DNA of 64,000 bases. Source: Chthoniobacter flavus (GTDB lineage Bacteria; Verrucomicrobiota; Verrucomicrobiia; Chthoniobacterales; JACTMZ01). The position numbers were made by a program, and so were the translations under genes. Location: NCBI GenBank assembly GCA_945878135.1, contig CAMDUL010000005.1, positions 49,765-113,764 on the forward strand, read 5' to 3'. This document shows, piece by piece, positions 39,421 through 49,455 of the stretch; the stretch's first letter is position 1, and each line of letters begins with the position of its first letter. The notes under the pieces are model-generated. The model saw only the letters and a list, made by a program, of their open reading frames with translations. It had not been told where the DNA came from and ran no database searches.

Positions 39421-41883
39421 TTAGCGGCGACGGCGACGGACGATGTGGGCACCGAGGCCTGCAGCAGCGAGGCTCAGCAGGGCATAGGTGCTGGGTTCGG
39501 GCACGACGTTTACCACAAGACTTCCGGTGCTGAAGTAAGCGGACTTACCTGCGCCGAGATCGAAGGCGTTTTCCACACCGAGATTGCTCAAATTGGCAGT
39601 ATCGACCGTAGCCGAGCCATCGATGATCGTGTAGGTGCCGTTGGCCACGGTGTTGTCGAGGCCGATGAGATCCTCGATGCTGAAATCGCCGAAGGAGACC
39701 GTGGCTCCGTTGACGGTCAGTGTGTCGGTCAGACTGAACACGAATTTGGCCCCGGAGGCTAGGGAGAGACTGCCGAGCATGGCGCCGTTTCCGCCGAGAA
39801 CGTTGCTGGCACCAACGTTGAGCGCTCCGCCGATAGTGTTGTCCAAGGTCAATTTGACGCTATCGGTAAGCGTGATCGTGTCGACGAGTGCCGAGGAAGC
39901 GCCGCTGATAACCACTTCACCAGCTCCGCCGATAGTAATTCCAGTGGCCGTTCCGCCGCCGGAAGTGGCACCGAAACCGCCCGAAAACGTTGTGGTATTG
40001 TCGACGTTCAAAACAAGCTGGCCACTCGTGCCAGTTCCTCGGAAGAAACTGGATTGCCCTTGGAATTCCATGTTGCTTCCGGAGAGTACGGCGACTGCGC
40101 CGGTGCGACCGCCGATGCTGAGGCCGTTGGTGATGGCATTCGCACCCGTCAAATTGCTTGCCGCGGAAAGCGTGCCGAAATTGTGTTGGATCGCCGTGGC
40201 TTGGGATCCGACCACTTTGCTCTCGAGGATCACCGTGCCGCCGGCCGTGGGAGCCGCGCCGGCCGCGCCCACGCGCAATCCACCGGTATTGTTTGCCCCG
40301 AGAATCAGCGTGCCAGCCCCGGTCTTGGCAATTCGTCCGGTGCCGCCGCCATTGGAAACAGCGCTGTTGAAGTCGACCGTCCCACCGGCACCGACACTCA
40401 CTGCGGGATCACCGCCGCCGAAGACCACCTCCGCGTCGAAGGTAACAGTGCCGCTGCCTAAACCGGAGGCATTGACGCTGCTGGCACTCACCGCGCCGCT
40501 GCCGCTGATTGTCGACGCGGCATTGACGGTCAAAGCGCCCAACGACCTGGCGGATCCCTGCAAGTCGAGAGTGCTCGGATTGAGCACTACCGTGGAAGTG
40601 TTGGAGACGGCCCCGTTGATGGTGAGAGTGGTGCCGGAAGCGAGGTCGAACGTTGCGTTGCCGCTGAAATCACGACCTGCCCCGATGGACACATTGCCAA
40701 CGGTCTTGAGAGCGCCGTTCAGAACAATGTCGTTCGCTGCATCGCCCAGCGAACCATCCCCGGCAATCTGCAGGGTGCCAGCGGAGACGGTCAATCCACC
40801 GGAAAAACTATTGCTCCCGGAAAGAACCAAAGTGCCGGCGCCCGATTTGGTGAGTCCGGCGGAACCGGCGAGAAGGGAACCAATCTCCGCGGTCACGCCG
40901 CTTTCTGCGGTGATAATGTTCAACGAAGCGTTGCTGCCACCTAGTGTGATCGTACCTCCATCCAACACGAAACCCGTGGTGGCGAACTGCATGCCTTTGT
41001 TAGCGGAGACTGAGTCAACGGTGATGGTGGCGGCGCTGTTAGTGAACACGGCCTTTTTGGAACTGTCCCAGACCACGCCGCTGACAGGACTAGAAGCGGC
41101 AGACCAAGTTGCATTCGCGGCGTTCCAAGTTCCGGTTCCACCGAGCGTGGAACCGTCACCGGTCCAAAAATACTCGGTCCCGGCCAAAGCGGTGTAACTG
41201 AGCGAAAAATTGTCGATACCAACCGAATCACGGCTGCCTGAGCCGGTGCTGGGCGAGAGGATGGAGAACCGAATCCAAACGTTCTCAGACTGGTTGGCGA
41301 GACCCGCCATGGTGACCGAAGAAATGTTGAGGGAGGTCGTGCCCCAATCGGCGGGAGTGGTCCAGTTGGTGAGTGATGTGAAAGAAGTTGGCGAGGCTCC
41401 GAGACCGTAGTCAAGGGTCCAGACATTGGTCCTACCTTGCGGACTTAGGAGCATGGCATCCATCGACAAGCTGAAATTTTCCAATCCCGCGGTGTTGTTA
41501 AGCTGCAAAACGAACCCGGCGTAATTCGTGGAGGCATCGCCGAACGAGGCTGTAGGGCGAATCCCCAAGGCGCGGTTGGCCGAATTGGTTTGGTCGGCAG
41601 TCGTGGCCCCGCTCGACAAACCCGTCGCAGAGGCAAAATTCTTGAATGCGCCAGTCGTATTGGACCAGGAGTTAGCGGTTGCTGCCGGGTTGGTGTTAGC
41701 AAAGGAGGAAGCTGTGCCGACGGAGGAAGCACTGACTCCAAGCCGCGTGGTCCAACCGTTCGGCAACCCGTTACCTAGAGAATCGAAGTTTTGAGTGTAA
41801 TTGGTGCCGGTCAGGGAGACCTGCGCCATCAAAGCTACGGGCGCAGCGAAAAGAAGAATTGCTGAAACGAATGGATTTTTCAT
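39421..41883 (-). CDS. PEP-CTERM-sorted protein with autotransporter-type beta-strand repeats
   Basis: Signal peptide MKNPFVSAILLFAAPVALMAQ; GLTKSGAGTLVLSGSNSFSGGLTVSAGTLQIAGDGSLG repeats; C-term VVPEPSTYALLSLAAAGLGAHIVRRRRR. Confidence 0.88.
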   Translation of the reverse strand: MKNPFVSAILLFAAPVALMAQVSLTGTNYTQNFDSLGNGLPNGWTTRLGVSASSVGTASSFANTNPAATANSWSNTTGAFKNFASATGLSSGATTADQTNSANRALGIRPTASFGDASTNYAGFVLQLNNTAGLENFSLSMDAMLLSPQGRTNVWTLDYGLGASPTSFTSLTNWTTPADWGTTSLNISSVTMAGLANQSENVWIRFSILSPSTGSGSRDSVGIDNFSLSYTALAGTEYFWTGDGSTLGGTGTWNAANATWSAASSPVSGVVWDSSKKAVFTNSAATITVDSVSANKGMQFATTGFVLDGGTITLGGSNASLNIITAESGVTAEIGSLLAGSAGLTKSGAGTLVLSGSNSFSGGLTVSAGTLQIAGDGSLGDAANDIVLNGALKTVGNVSIGAGRDFSGNATFDLASGTTLTINGAVSNTSTVVLNPSTLDLQGSARSLGALTVNAASTISGSGAVSASSVNASGLGSGTVTFDAEVVFGGGDPAVSVGAGGTVDFNSAVSNGGGTGRIAKTGAGTLILGANNTGGLRVGAAGAAPTAGGTVILESKVVGSQATAIQHNFGTLSAASNLTGANAITNGLSIGGRTGAVAVLSGSNMEFQGQSSFFRGTGTSGQLVLNVDNTTTFSGGFGATSGGGTATGITIGGAGEVVISGASSALVDTITLTDSVKLTLDNTIGGALNVGASNVLGGNGAMLGSLSLASGAKFVFSLTDTLTVNGATVSFGDFSIEDLIGLDNTVANGTYTIIDGSATVDTANLSNLGVENAFDLGAGKSAYFSTGSLVVNVVPEPSTYALLSLAAAGLGAHIVRRRRR

Positions 41884-42244
41884 GGTTGGTTGGTGCAGGG
41901 GGAAGATTACCTAGACAAGGGCACAAATCAGTTAAGGATCGGACGTTAAGTGCCCCGCCCTCAAGGAAAAAAATCCATGTGACGGAATCTTAACAAAGAC
42001 GGTCGGCATGCGGGGGCGGCACAGCCGGAGACCACCTTGCGTCAGATCTCCTCGATTGAAGGATCTACGTCGTTTCAAACGAACGTTTCAAAGGGGAAAA
42101 CCACCCTCGGCACGGCTGAATCTTGACTGGATTGGTGGGGAAAAAATTAGCGGGGAGCCGGGGGCATGGAGCTCGGAGTCAGGCGGAACGCGGCGGAGCG
42201 CCGCGAAGTGGCGGGGCCCCCTACTCGCAGAGCCTGTGGCCCGG

Positions 42245-42264
42245 AAAGACGCCGCTTCTACTTT
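42245..42264 (+). repeat. copy (partial) of the ...GCCGCTTCTACTTT repeat family
   Basis: AAAGACGCCGCTTCTACTTT. Confidence 0.5.
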
Positions 42265-42327
42265 CTATCGGCCACGCCCGATGCGGAGGCGGCGGAGGTT
42301 ATGACACTCCCCCGCGGCGGACGTTCT

Positions 42328-42951
42328 TCAAAGCGGCGACAGGTCGTCGAGCAATCTCGTCAGAGCCATTGCGCGCAGGCGGGGTCCGAGTTCGAAGGTC
42401 TGGTCGCCGGCATGCACGACATCCAAACGCGCGAGCTGCAGATCATGCAAAGCGTGCTGCATCGAGGGAGTGACCCGGGGCGCGACCGTGCGCTTGATTT
42501 CAAAGCCGTAGCGCCGCCGGCCGCGCACCACGAGCAGATCGAGTTCGGCCCCGGCATGCGTGGCCCAGAAAAAACACTCCTCCGGACGCGCCCCCAGCCG
42601 CCGCACGATTTGCTCTACGACAAATCCTTCCCACGAGGCCCCGCACTTGGGATGAGCCTCGATGTCGGCCTCCTCCGGAAGATTCAACAAGGCGTGAAAC
42701 ACTCCGCTGTCGGCAATGTAGACTTTGGGCGCTTTGACCTGCCTTTTGGCAATGTTCGCATGCCAAGGCGGTAAGAGGCGCACCGCGAAAGCGGCGGCCA
42801 GACGGTCCAGGTAGCCCCGCACCGTCGTATCGGCCACCCCGAACGAGCGCGCCAACTCCGAGGAGTTCCACGTCTGTCCATGATAGTGGGCCAACATGGT
42901 CCAGAAGCGGCGCATGGTGGAGGGCGAAGTGCGGATCCCCAGGGCCGGCCG
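42328..42951 (-). pseudogene. 5'-truncated AAA/DUF4143-type ATPase, C-terminal part only
   Basis: MRRFWTMLAHYHGQTWNSSELARSFGVADTTVRGYLDRL...VYIADSGVFHALLNL...; family-like sequence PALGIRTSPST continues upstream of the first ATG, then ends against scpA; no P-loop domain present. Confidence 0.7.
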
Positions 42952-42973
42952 AGACGGTCCGACCTCCCGCGGC

Positions 42974-43732
42974 TCAGGCCGGCACGATGGCGGGGCCGCG
43001 GCGGCGGAGCATGATTTCGCCGAAGGCGCCTTCCTGTTCGACGTGGACGTGGCGCAGGCGCACCAGTTCGAGCAGGGCGAGAAAGGTCGCGACCACCTCG
43101 CCGCGCGTGGTCTGGCCGGCGAACAACTCCTCGAACTTCAGGCCTTCCCGCTCGGGCAGGATTTTCAGCACGTATTCGATTTTTTCCGAGACGGTGAAAC
43201 GGTCGGCCTCGATCTCGCGCTCGGCGCCTTTCTCTTTCTCGAGGCGGGTCAGGACGCGCTGGAACGCGGCGATGAGGTCGAGCGGGCCGACCTCGCCGGC
43301 CAGAAGGGTGGCGCCGCCGTCGACCGGCGGGGCGGACGGAGTGCGTCCGAACAATTTGGCCGCCCACTCCTCGCGGTCGCGCAGGTCGCCGGCCGCTTCC
43401 TTGAATTTCTTGTATTCGATCAGCTGGCGGATCAGTTCCCAGCGCGGATCCTCGTCCTCCCCCTCGTCGTCGACCGGGGTCTGCAGGTCGACGGGCAGAA
43501 GGGTGCGGCTTTTGATGTAGAGGAGGTTGGCGGCCATGACGATGAACTCGCCGCCGATCTCCACGTCGACCGATTCCATGGCCTCGAGGTATTCGAGGTA
43601 TTGCCGGGTGATCCGTTCGATCGAAATGTCATAAATATCCACCTCGTCCTTGCGCACGAGGTAGAGCAGGAGATCGAGCGGTCCCTCGAAGACGTCGAGT
43701 TTGACCTTGTAGGCCGCGTCCGCCACGGGCAC
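42974..43732 (-). CDS. scpA: segregation and condensation protein A
   Basis: YKVKLDVFEGPLDLLLYLVRKDEVDIYDISIERITRQYLEYLE; FIVMAANLLYIKSRTLLP. Confidence 0.93.
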   Translation of the reverse strand: MPVADAAYKVKLDVFEGPLDLLLYLVRKDEVDIYDISIERITRQYLEYLEAMESVDVEIGGEFIVMAANLLYIKSRTLLPVDLQTPVDDEGEDEDPRWELIRQLIEYKKFKEAAGDLRDREEWAAKLFGRTPSAPPVDGGATLLAGEVGPLDLIAAFQRVLTRLEKEKGAEREIEADRFTVSEKIEYVLKILPEREGLKFEELFAGQTTRGEVVATFLALLELVRLRHVHVEQEGAFGEIMLRRRGPAIVPA

Positions 43733-43735
43733 CGG

Positions 43736-44083
43736 TTACAGCCCGCGCTTGCGGCGCTCGGCCGCCACCTGCGTCTTGTGCTTTTTCGACGTGACCAGAC
43801 GCGTCTTGCGCTTGCGCAACTGGCGGGAAAGTTTGTTCATGACCAGATCGATGGCCGCGTAGAGGTCGTTCTCGCGGTCCTCCGCGTGGATGTCGGGTCC
43901 CGGCACGGCGAGGTGGATTTTGACCACATAGTTGCTCTTCTTTTTCGACTCGTCGTGCATGAGGACGACGTGGGCCGCGATGATATGGTCGGTCTGGTTG
44001 TCGAGGTGCGCCAGCTTGTTCACCACATAGGAATTGATCGCGCCGGTAAGCACGAGGTGCCGGGGACTCAGATGGATATGCAT
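43736..44083 (-). CDS. hpf: ribosome hibernation promoting factor (HPF/RaiA family)
   Basis: MHIHLSPRHLVLTGAINSYVVNKLAHLDN...; VPGPDIHAEDRENDLYAAIDLVMNKLSRQLRKRK. Confidence 0.88.
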   Translation of the reverse strand: MHIHLSPRHLVLTGAINSYVVNKLAHLDNQTDHIIAAHVVLMHDESKKKSNYVVKIHLAVPGPDIHAEDRENDLYAAIDLVMNKLSRQLRKRKTRLVTSKKHKTQVAAERRKRGL

Positions 44084-44130
44084 ACAAGATCAATAAACCA
44101 CCGCCCGCCCCCGCGGCCAACCTGAATCGG

Positions 44131-44628
44131 TCAGGATTCCACCCCGGCCTCGGCGAGGATAACGCGCGCCGCGGTCTCGAAGCCGGCTTTGTTCTTTTTC
44201 CCCTTGATGGTGAGGAGCGCGTTGTCGCGGATGGTCAGTGCGGCCCCGGGATCGCGGTAGGCGCGCAGCCAGATTTCCATCATGCGCAGGTGCGGGGCGA
44301 TTTCCTGGGGATGCTCCGCCGCCAGTTCGGCGTAGGCCTCGAGTGCCCCCGCGTAATCCTCGGCCGCGACGCGTCCTTCCGGGATGCTGTACATCGGTTG
44401 GGGTCGCGAGTGGCGGTCGCCGGGCATGAAGATTCCCGACATCCAGCCGCCGATGAAACCGGCGAGGGGCCGGGCCATGACCAGCGCGGCAAGGACGAGG
44501 GCCACGTGCGCCCCCACGACCATGAGCATGCCTTCGGGCATCCCCTTCTCCTGCCCGCGCGCCCCCAACCACCACCATGCCGCGATGCACAGGAGAATGA
44601 CGGCCAGACGCAGGATCAACCCGACCAT
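44131..44628 (-). CDS. hypothetical membrane protein with TPR-like C-terminus
   Basis: Two TM segments; DYAGALEAYAELAAEHPQEIAPHLRMMEIWL; start codon uncertain. Confidence 0.55.
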   Translation of the reverse strand: MVGLILRLAVILLCIAAWWWLGARGQEKGMPEGMLMVVGAHVALVLAALVMARPLAGFIGGWMSGIFMPGDRHSRPQPMYSIPEGRVAAEDYAGALEAYAELAAEHPQEIAPHLRMMEIWLRAYRDPGAALTIRDNALLTIKGKKNKAGFETAARVILAEAGVES

Positions 44629-44718
44629 GGGTATCAATCTGCCACAGGACGGAAGGCAACGCAGCAAAATCCGCGGCCCCGCGGCCGCGATGTGGATCAG
44701 GCCAGCGGCGCGTCTCCG

Positions 44719-45810
44719 CTAGTTTCCGCCAGACAGCAGGCGGACGTAGGTTTCTTCGACGACCCGGGTCTGGACGCGCGCATTGTAGGCCTGCCGGACC
44801 CGTTCGCGCGCCGCCGCGCCCAGACGCGCCCGCCGCTCCGGGTCGCCGAGCAGCTGCCCGAGTTGCGCGGCAAAGGCGACGTCGTCGCCGGCGGGCGCGG
44901 TCAGCCCGCCGGCCCCGTCGGCCAGGATCTCCGCGCAACCATCCACGGCCGAGACGACCGGCGGCACGCCGCAGGCCATGGCCTCGAGGAGCGTCATGGG
45001 CGTGCCTTCGTAATCCGAAGTGAGAAGAAAAACGTCCGCCGCCGCCAGCACCGTGCGCGCGTCGCGGAAGCCGGCGAAGTGCACGTTGGCCGGGGCTTGC
45101 GCGCGCAACCGTTCCTCTTGCGGACCCGTGCCGGCGATGACGAACACCGCATCCGGAAAACGCGCGGCCAAGCGGAGGAACAGCGGCCAGTTTTTCTGCG
45201 GATGCAGGCGCCCAAGACCGGCCACGACCGTGCCGTCGCGCGGCAATCCGAGCTCGCTGCGCGCGGCGGAACGCTCGGCGGCGGTCGGCGCACGGAAACG
45301 GTCCGTGTCGACCGCGTTGGGCAGGAGGGTGATTTTCGCGGGGGCAATTTTCTCCAGCCCGACGAGCGTGGCGCGGGTCGATTCGGACACCGCGAAAATG
45401 TGCGAGGACAGCAGATTGGTCGCGCGGTCGAGGACGAGGTGCCGGACGCGGTTCGTGCGGAAGCGGTCGTTGCACTGGTCGTGGTTCACGCGGACCCGCA
45501 CGCCGCAGAGCGCGGCCAGCGGTTTGCCGATCCAATTGGCGCCGAAAAGATGGAAGTGGGCCACGTCGAAGTGCCCGCGCCGCAACAAACGCGGCAGACT
45601 GTGCAGGTAGGAAGGCGGCCACCTGCTGGCGGAGAGCGAGACCACCTCGATGTCCTCTTTCTCCAACGCCCCCGCAAAGACCCCGCGGCCGTGCATCAGG
45701 GCGACGGTCAATTGAAACCGCCCGCGATCGCGGAAGCGCACCAGGTTGAGCAACGCCGTCTGCGCGCCACCCAAATCGAGGCTGTCGATGACATGGAGGA
45801 CTTTGATCAT
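44719..45810 (-). CDS. glycosyltransferase family 4
   Basis: MIKVLHVIDSLDLGGAQTALLNLVRF...; LLTSDYEGTPMTLLEAMACGVPPVVS. Confidence 0.88.
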   Translation of the reverse strand: MIKVLHVIDSLDLGGAQTALLNLVRFRDRGRFQLTVALMHGRGVFAGALEKEDIEVVSLSASRWPPSYLHSLPRLLRRGHFDVAHFHLFGANWIGKPLAALCGVRVRVNHDQCNDRFRTNRVRHLVLDRATNLLSSHIFAVSESTRATLVGLEKIAPAKITLLPNAVDTDRFRAPTAAERSAARSELGLPRDGTVVAGLGRLHPQKNWPLFLRLAARFPDAVFVIAGTGPQEERLRAQAPANVHFAGFRDARTVLAAADVFLLTSDYEGTPMTLLEAMACGVPPVVSAVDGCAEILADGAGGLTAPAGDDVAFAAQLGQLLGDPERRARLGAAARERVRQAYNARVQTRVVEETYVRLLSGGN

Positions 45811-46895
45811 GCCGCCTCCAATCCGCGCAAATAGGCCGTCGTGTTCGCTCCGTTGTCGTGAGCCTCGCGGACAAATCGCGCCGCGCCGTCCTGCGCGGAA
45901 GCGAGGCAAGCAGGGTCGTCCATCAGGCGCCTCGCGCCTCCGACCAGTCGTGGAAAATCGTCACCGGCACACACACCCAAAGCGAATTCCCCGAAGATGC
46001 CGTCCGGATCGACCCGCAGCGAGAGCAAAGCGGCATGGCCGAGACCGGCTTGGATGAAACTGTTCGGCCAACCCTCCCACTGCGAGGTGTTCACGAAGAC
46101 GCGGGCGCGGTCATACCAAGCCTGGATTTCGTGGTAGGGCACGCTCTCGATCAGGCGGAGATTCGGCACCCCGCGGGCCGCGGCGGACACCTCGTTCCAC
46201 AGAGCGCGGTTTTCCGGCGGACAAATCATGACGAAGGAATGTGCCGGCAAGGCCCGGGCCAGATCGATGAAAAGATGCGGCTGTTTGACCGGTTGGCACC
46301 GCGAGACCCAGAGAAAATCGATATCTTTGTCCGCCGTGCGCGGCGCGCGGCGCGGGAAAACAAGGTAACGGTAGAGCGTGGCGTCCAATCCCGCGCGCCG
46401 GTAGTGGTCCATCTGCCCCTCCGTGATGGCATGCCGCGCGTCGCAGCGGCGCAGGGCGAATTCGAACAGCGCACCGGTCACCGGGTGCTCGCGCCGGTAT
46501 TGGCCGTTGACCTCGGTGTCGAGCGAGCAGGTGAAATCCAGACGGTAACCGAGCAGCGGACGCCAGAGCCACAGGACGAAGAGCCACGCGGTCCAGCCCA
46601 TGACAATGACCCAGTCCGGTTTCTCCTCGCGCAGCACGCGGAAGACGCGCGGCAACGAGGCAAGCATCTGCGCCATGCGTCCGGTATGGAAATTTCCCGC
46701 GTTGCGCAGGCGCACGCCTTGCAGCATCAGTCCGTCGGTCTGGCCCGTATCACCGCCGGCGATCACCACCTCGTATCCGCGACCGCCCAGTTCACGCGCC
46801 AGCAACGCAACCTGCAACTCCGCGCCGCCCGAGGTGCGCGTTGACGTCTCGTCGAGGACAAGATGAGCGTAGCTCGAAAGAAAAAGCAGCTTCAT
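45807..46895 (-). CDS. glycosyltransferase family 4
   Basis: MKLLFLSSYAHLVLDETSTRTSGGAELQVALLARELGGRGYEVVIAGG; VFVNTSQWEGWPNSFIQAGL. Confidence 0.82.
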   Translation of the reverse strand: MKLLFLSSYAHLVLDETSTRTSGGAELQVALLARELGGRGYEVVIAGGDTGQTDGLMLQGVRLRNAGNFHTGRMAQMLASLPRVFRVLREEKPDWVIVMGWTAWLFVLWLWRPLLGYRLDFTCSLDTEVNGQYRREHPVTGALFEFALRRCDARHAITEGQMDHYRRAGLDATLYRYLVFPRRAPRTADKDIDFLWVSRCQPVKQPHLFIDLARALPAHSFVMICPPENRALWNEVSAAARGVPNLRLIESVPYHEIQAWYDRARVFVNTSQWEGWPNSFIQAGLGHAALLSLRVDPDGIFGEFALGVCAGDDFPRLVGGARRLMDDPACLASAQDGAARFVREAHDNGANTTAYLRGLEAA

Positions 46896-47821
46896 CCGCC
46901 ACCCGGCTTGCGCAAGGGCACTTTCTTCCAGCCGTCCGACTCGGTGAATTCGCGTCCGGCGAAACACCAGACCACAGCCTGCTTGGCGTCGAGGTAAGCA
47001 TCGTCGGACCGCGCCCTCCGGGCCAGCGCGATGCGCGAACTCGTCGCCCCGGATCCGCGCACGCCGAGCACATCGGGCGAAGAGCCCAGCGCCGCGCCCA
47101 GACGGTCCGGCAAGCCCGCGCCGGCGGCATGCAGGTCGCCGCCGCTGTGGAAGACAAGCACGTGGCTGTCGCCCAAGAGCACGAGCGGATGGGCGCGCTG
47201 GTCGGGGGCGAAGGGACCCGCGGCGAACCACAGATCGACCGCCTCGGGATCGCCGCCGAGGTCGCCTTGGATCTCCTGTTTTTTCCATGCACCGTCCGGG
47301 TCGGCACCCGCGGCGAGATCCGTCGATTCCGCCAGCCAAGCGCGGATGCCCTCCGCCGCGCGTTCGATCCCGCGACCGGACCAATGCGTGTCGCGGCGGC
47401 AGTAAAAGTCGGCGGGCGCCGTGGCGAAATCGCCGGCCAGGTCGAGCACCGTGACCCCGCGGGCGCGCAAGTCGGCGAGGATGTTTTCCCAACCGGCACG
47501 CATGGCCGCGGCGGCCTCCGCGGGCAACCCGGCCGGATCCGGAGCCATGATGATCCTCGGCGGCACCGGCACGACGAGCAGGGCGATGTCCTCCGCGGCC
47601 AACTGCGCGCGGAAGTCCTCGATGACGTCCAAGGCCGGGGTCACCTGCGCGGTGAGGTCCGGCGCCATGAGTTTGCCGGCGAAGGTTTTTTCCGAAGGCA
47701 GGAAACGCCAGCCGTCGGAGCCTTCGATGGCGGACGGCGCCGCGCCCCCTTCAGCCTGGCCGTGAGGCGTGGCGAGCAGGAGCGAAAAGCAGAAAATCAG
47801 CGGACGGCGGGCGTAATCCAT
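46892..47821 (-). CDS. AlgX/AlgJ-like SGNH acetyltransferase-family protein (copy 1)
   Basis: GSDGWRFLPSEKTFAGKL...CRRDTHWSGRGIERAAEGI...PLVLLGDSHVLVFHSGGDL. Confidence 0.75.
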   Translation of the reverse strand: MDYARRPLIFCFSLLLATPHGQAEGGAAPSAIEGSDGWRFLPSEKTFAGKLMAPDLTAQVTPALDVIEDFRAQLAAEDIALLVVPVPPRIIMAPDPAGLPAEAAAAMRAGWENILADLRARGVTVLDLAGDFATAPADFYCRRDTHWSGRGIERAAEGIRAWLAESTDLAAGADPDGAWKKQEIQGDLGGDPEAVDLWFAAGPFAPDQRAHPLVLLGDSHVLVFHSGGDLHAAGAGLPDRLGAALGSSPDVLGVRGSGATSSRIALARRARSDDAYLDAKQAVVWCFAGREFTESDGWKKVPLRKPGGG

Positions 47822-49455
47822 TCGGCAAAATTGGGGGTTTCGAGGAGCAAAGCAACATCTTCCAGTTCCCCGCGGTTCAAGGAATCCAAAGCACCCGCGC
47901 GCTCGCCATAGCTGACCAGCCTGGCGCGCACTTTGCCGCCCGCGCGGAGCGCATCGGCCGGCAAGAGCTGCCGGTCGCGCATCGTGCGCACGTAAGCCAC
48001 GGCCTGCGCACCGGTGCCGTCGATGCCGGTCAAATGCACCGCGGTGAGGTAATCCGCATAGGGCGTCCGCCCCGGCTCGGGCAACGGTCCGACCGCCGCG
48101 ACCGTCGCGGTCACTTCCCTCGCCTCCCCGGGCGGCACGACCAGGAATCCGTCCGCGTTGCCGGCCACCGGCCATTCCACCGGCGACCAATCGCCCGTCG
48201 CCACCTCGCGCATGGCCAGCGGCCAGACGATCACCTTCTTGCCCGCGAGCCGGGAAGCGTCCCGGCCCGCTTCGGCCGCGACCATTTCGCGGGCGGACCG
48301 CGCGCCGGCATCGTTGCGCGAGAGGCGGTCGACCGCGAATCCCAGACGGTGCGACAAATGCTCGGCGAAACCCGCGGAGGAACCCCAGCCGAGATCGGCT
48401 GCGGAATAAATGTTCGTGTAGCTGTCGCCGACCACCAGCACGGGCGAGGAACGGTCCGGCTGCCAATCCGCGCCATCGGGCCGTTTGACCGGGGAGATTA
48501 TGACATTTTGCCCCGACCGCAGCGGGGAAGAGACCGGCAGTTCCATCATGGCCGCGGTGTCGCCCGTGCCGCGGACTTCCACCTGAGGCAATCCGGCGGC
48601 TTGCGGGAGAACGGCGCCGAGCAGCGCCGCGACCGACGCCGCTGTTTCCCGCGCCACCGCGCTCATGGCGTCCGGTGTCCAATGACTGTCCGTGCGCAGG
48701 AATTGCGCGCCGCCCGGCTTGCGCGCCCAGAGCAAAGGCGCCGGATCGAGGACGAGCGGACCCCGTTCCGCGGCCAAACCGCGTTCCCCCGCCACCCTCT
48801 GCCAGGCCGCGGCCAGGTCGGCGGAAAAATTCTCCAATCCGCGCGGCACGAGGGGTCCTTGGAAAGAGCTTCCGCCAGACGCCAGTTGCTCGGGGTGGAT
48901 GGCCGCCTTGCCCGGCAGGGGCAGGAAGACGAGTTGCACGCCGCGTTCCGCCAGATCCGCCGCCCACCCCGCGAGGCCGTCGGCCGGATGATCCGCAGCC
49001 GGCGCGCGCGTCAGGGCGAGCGCGTCGACATCCGGACGGTAAAACAACCAGCCGTCGCGTCCGACATAAGCCTCCTCGCTCCCGGCGCCGCCGAAACGCA
49101 GCAAGGCATCGAGTGTCGCGGGCCGCACCGCGGCGACGAGTTGCGAGGAATCCTCCACCGCGGATTCGAATTCCCCGATGCCGGCCAGAGCGGCACGGTT
49201 GGCAGCGCGCAAACGCGGCCACCAAAGCGTGTTCTCCCCGAGCGAACGCACCACCGACTTGGTTCCCGTGACGGCGGTCTGCCACGGACCGCGCCACGCG
49301 CCGAGCCATCCGTCGGCCAAGGGCACGGCCACCAGGCCCGCGGCGAAAAACACGGACAGGGCCACGGCCACCGGACGCGAGACCCGGGTGCGCTCCCAGC
49401 CGGGCGCGTAAGGCGCCGTGCCGGGCAGCGGGCTGGTCGGGGCGTCGAGACTCAT
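47797..49455 (-). CDS. AlgX/AlgJ-like SGNH acetyltransferase-family protein (copy 2, membrane-anchored)
   Basis: GRDGWLFYRPDVDAL...LRTDSHWTPDAMSAVARE...PVLVVGDSYTNIYSAADLGWGSSAGFAEHL. Confidence 0.8.
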   Translation of the reverse strand: MSLDAPTSPLPGTAPYAPGWERTRVSRPVAVALSVFFAAGLVAVPLADGWLGAWRGPWQTAVTGTKSVVRSLGENTLWWPRLRAANRAALAGIGEFESAVEDSSQLVAAVRPATLDALLRFGGAGSEEAYVGRDGWLFYRPDVDALALTRAPAADHPADGLAGWAADLAERGVQLVFLPLPGKAAIHPEQLASGGSSFQGPLVPRGLENFSADLAAAWQRVAGERGLAAERGPLVLDPAPLLWARKPGGAQFLRTDSHWTPDAMSAVARETAASVAALLGAVLPQAAGLPQVEVRGTGDTAAMMELPVSSPLRSGQNVIISPVKRPDGADWQPDRSSPVLVVGDSYTNIYSAADLGWGSSAGFAEHLSHRLGFAVDRLSRNDAGARSAREMVAAEAGRDASRLAGKKVIVWPLAMREVATGDWSPVEWPVAGNADGFLVVPPGEAREVTATVAAVGPLPEPGRTPYADYLTAVHLTGIDGTGAQAVAYVRTMRDRQLLPADALRAGGKVRARLVSYGERAGALDSLNRGELEDVALLLETPNFAEWITPAVR

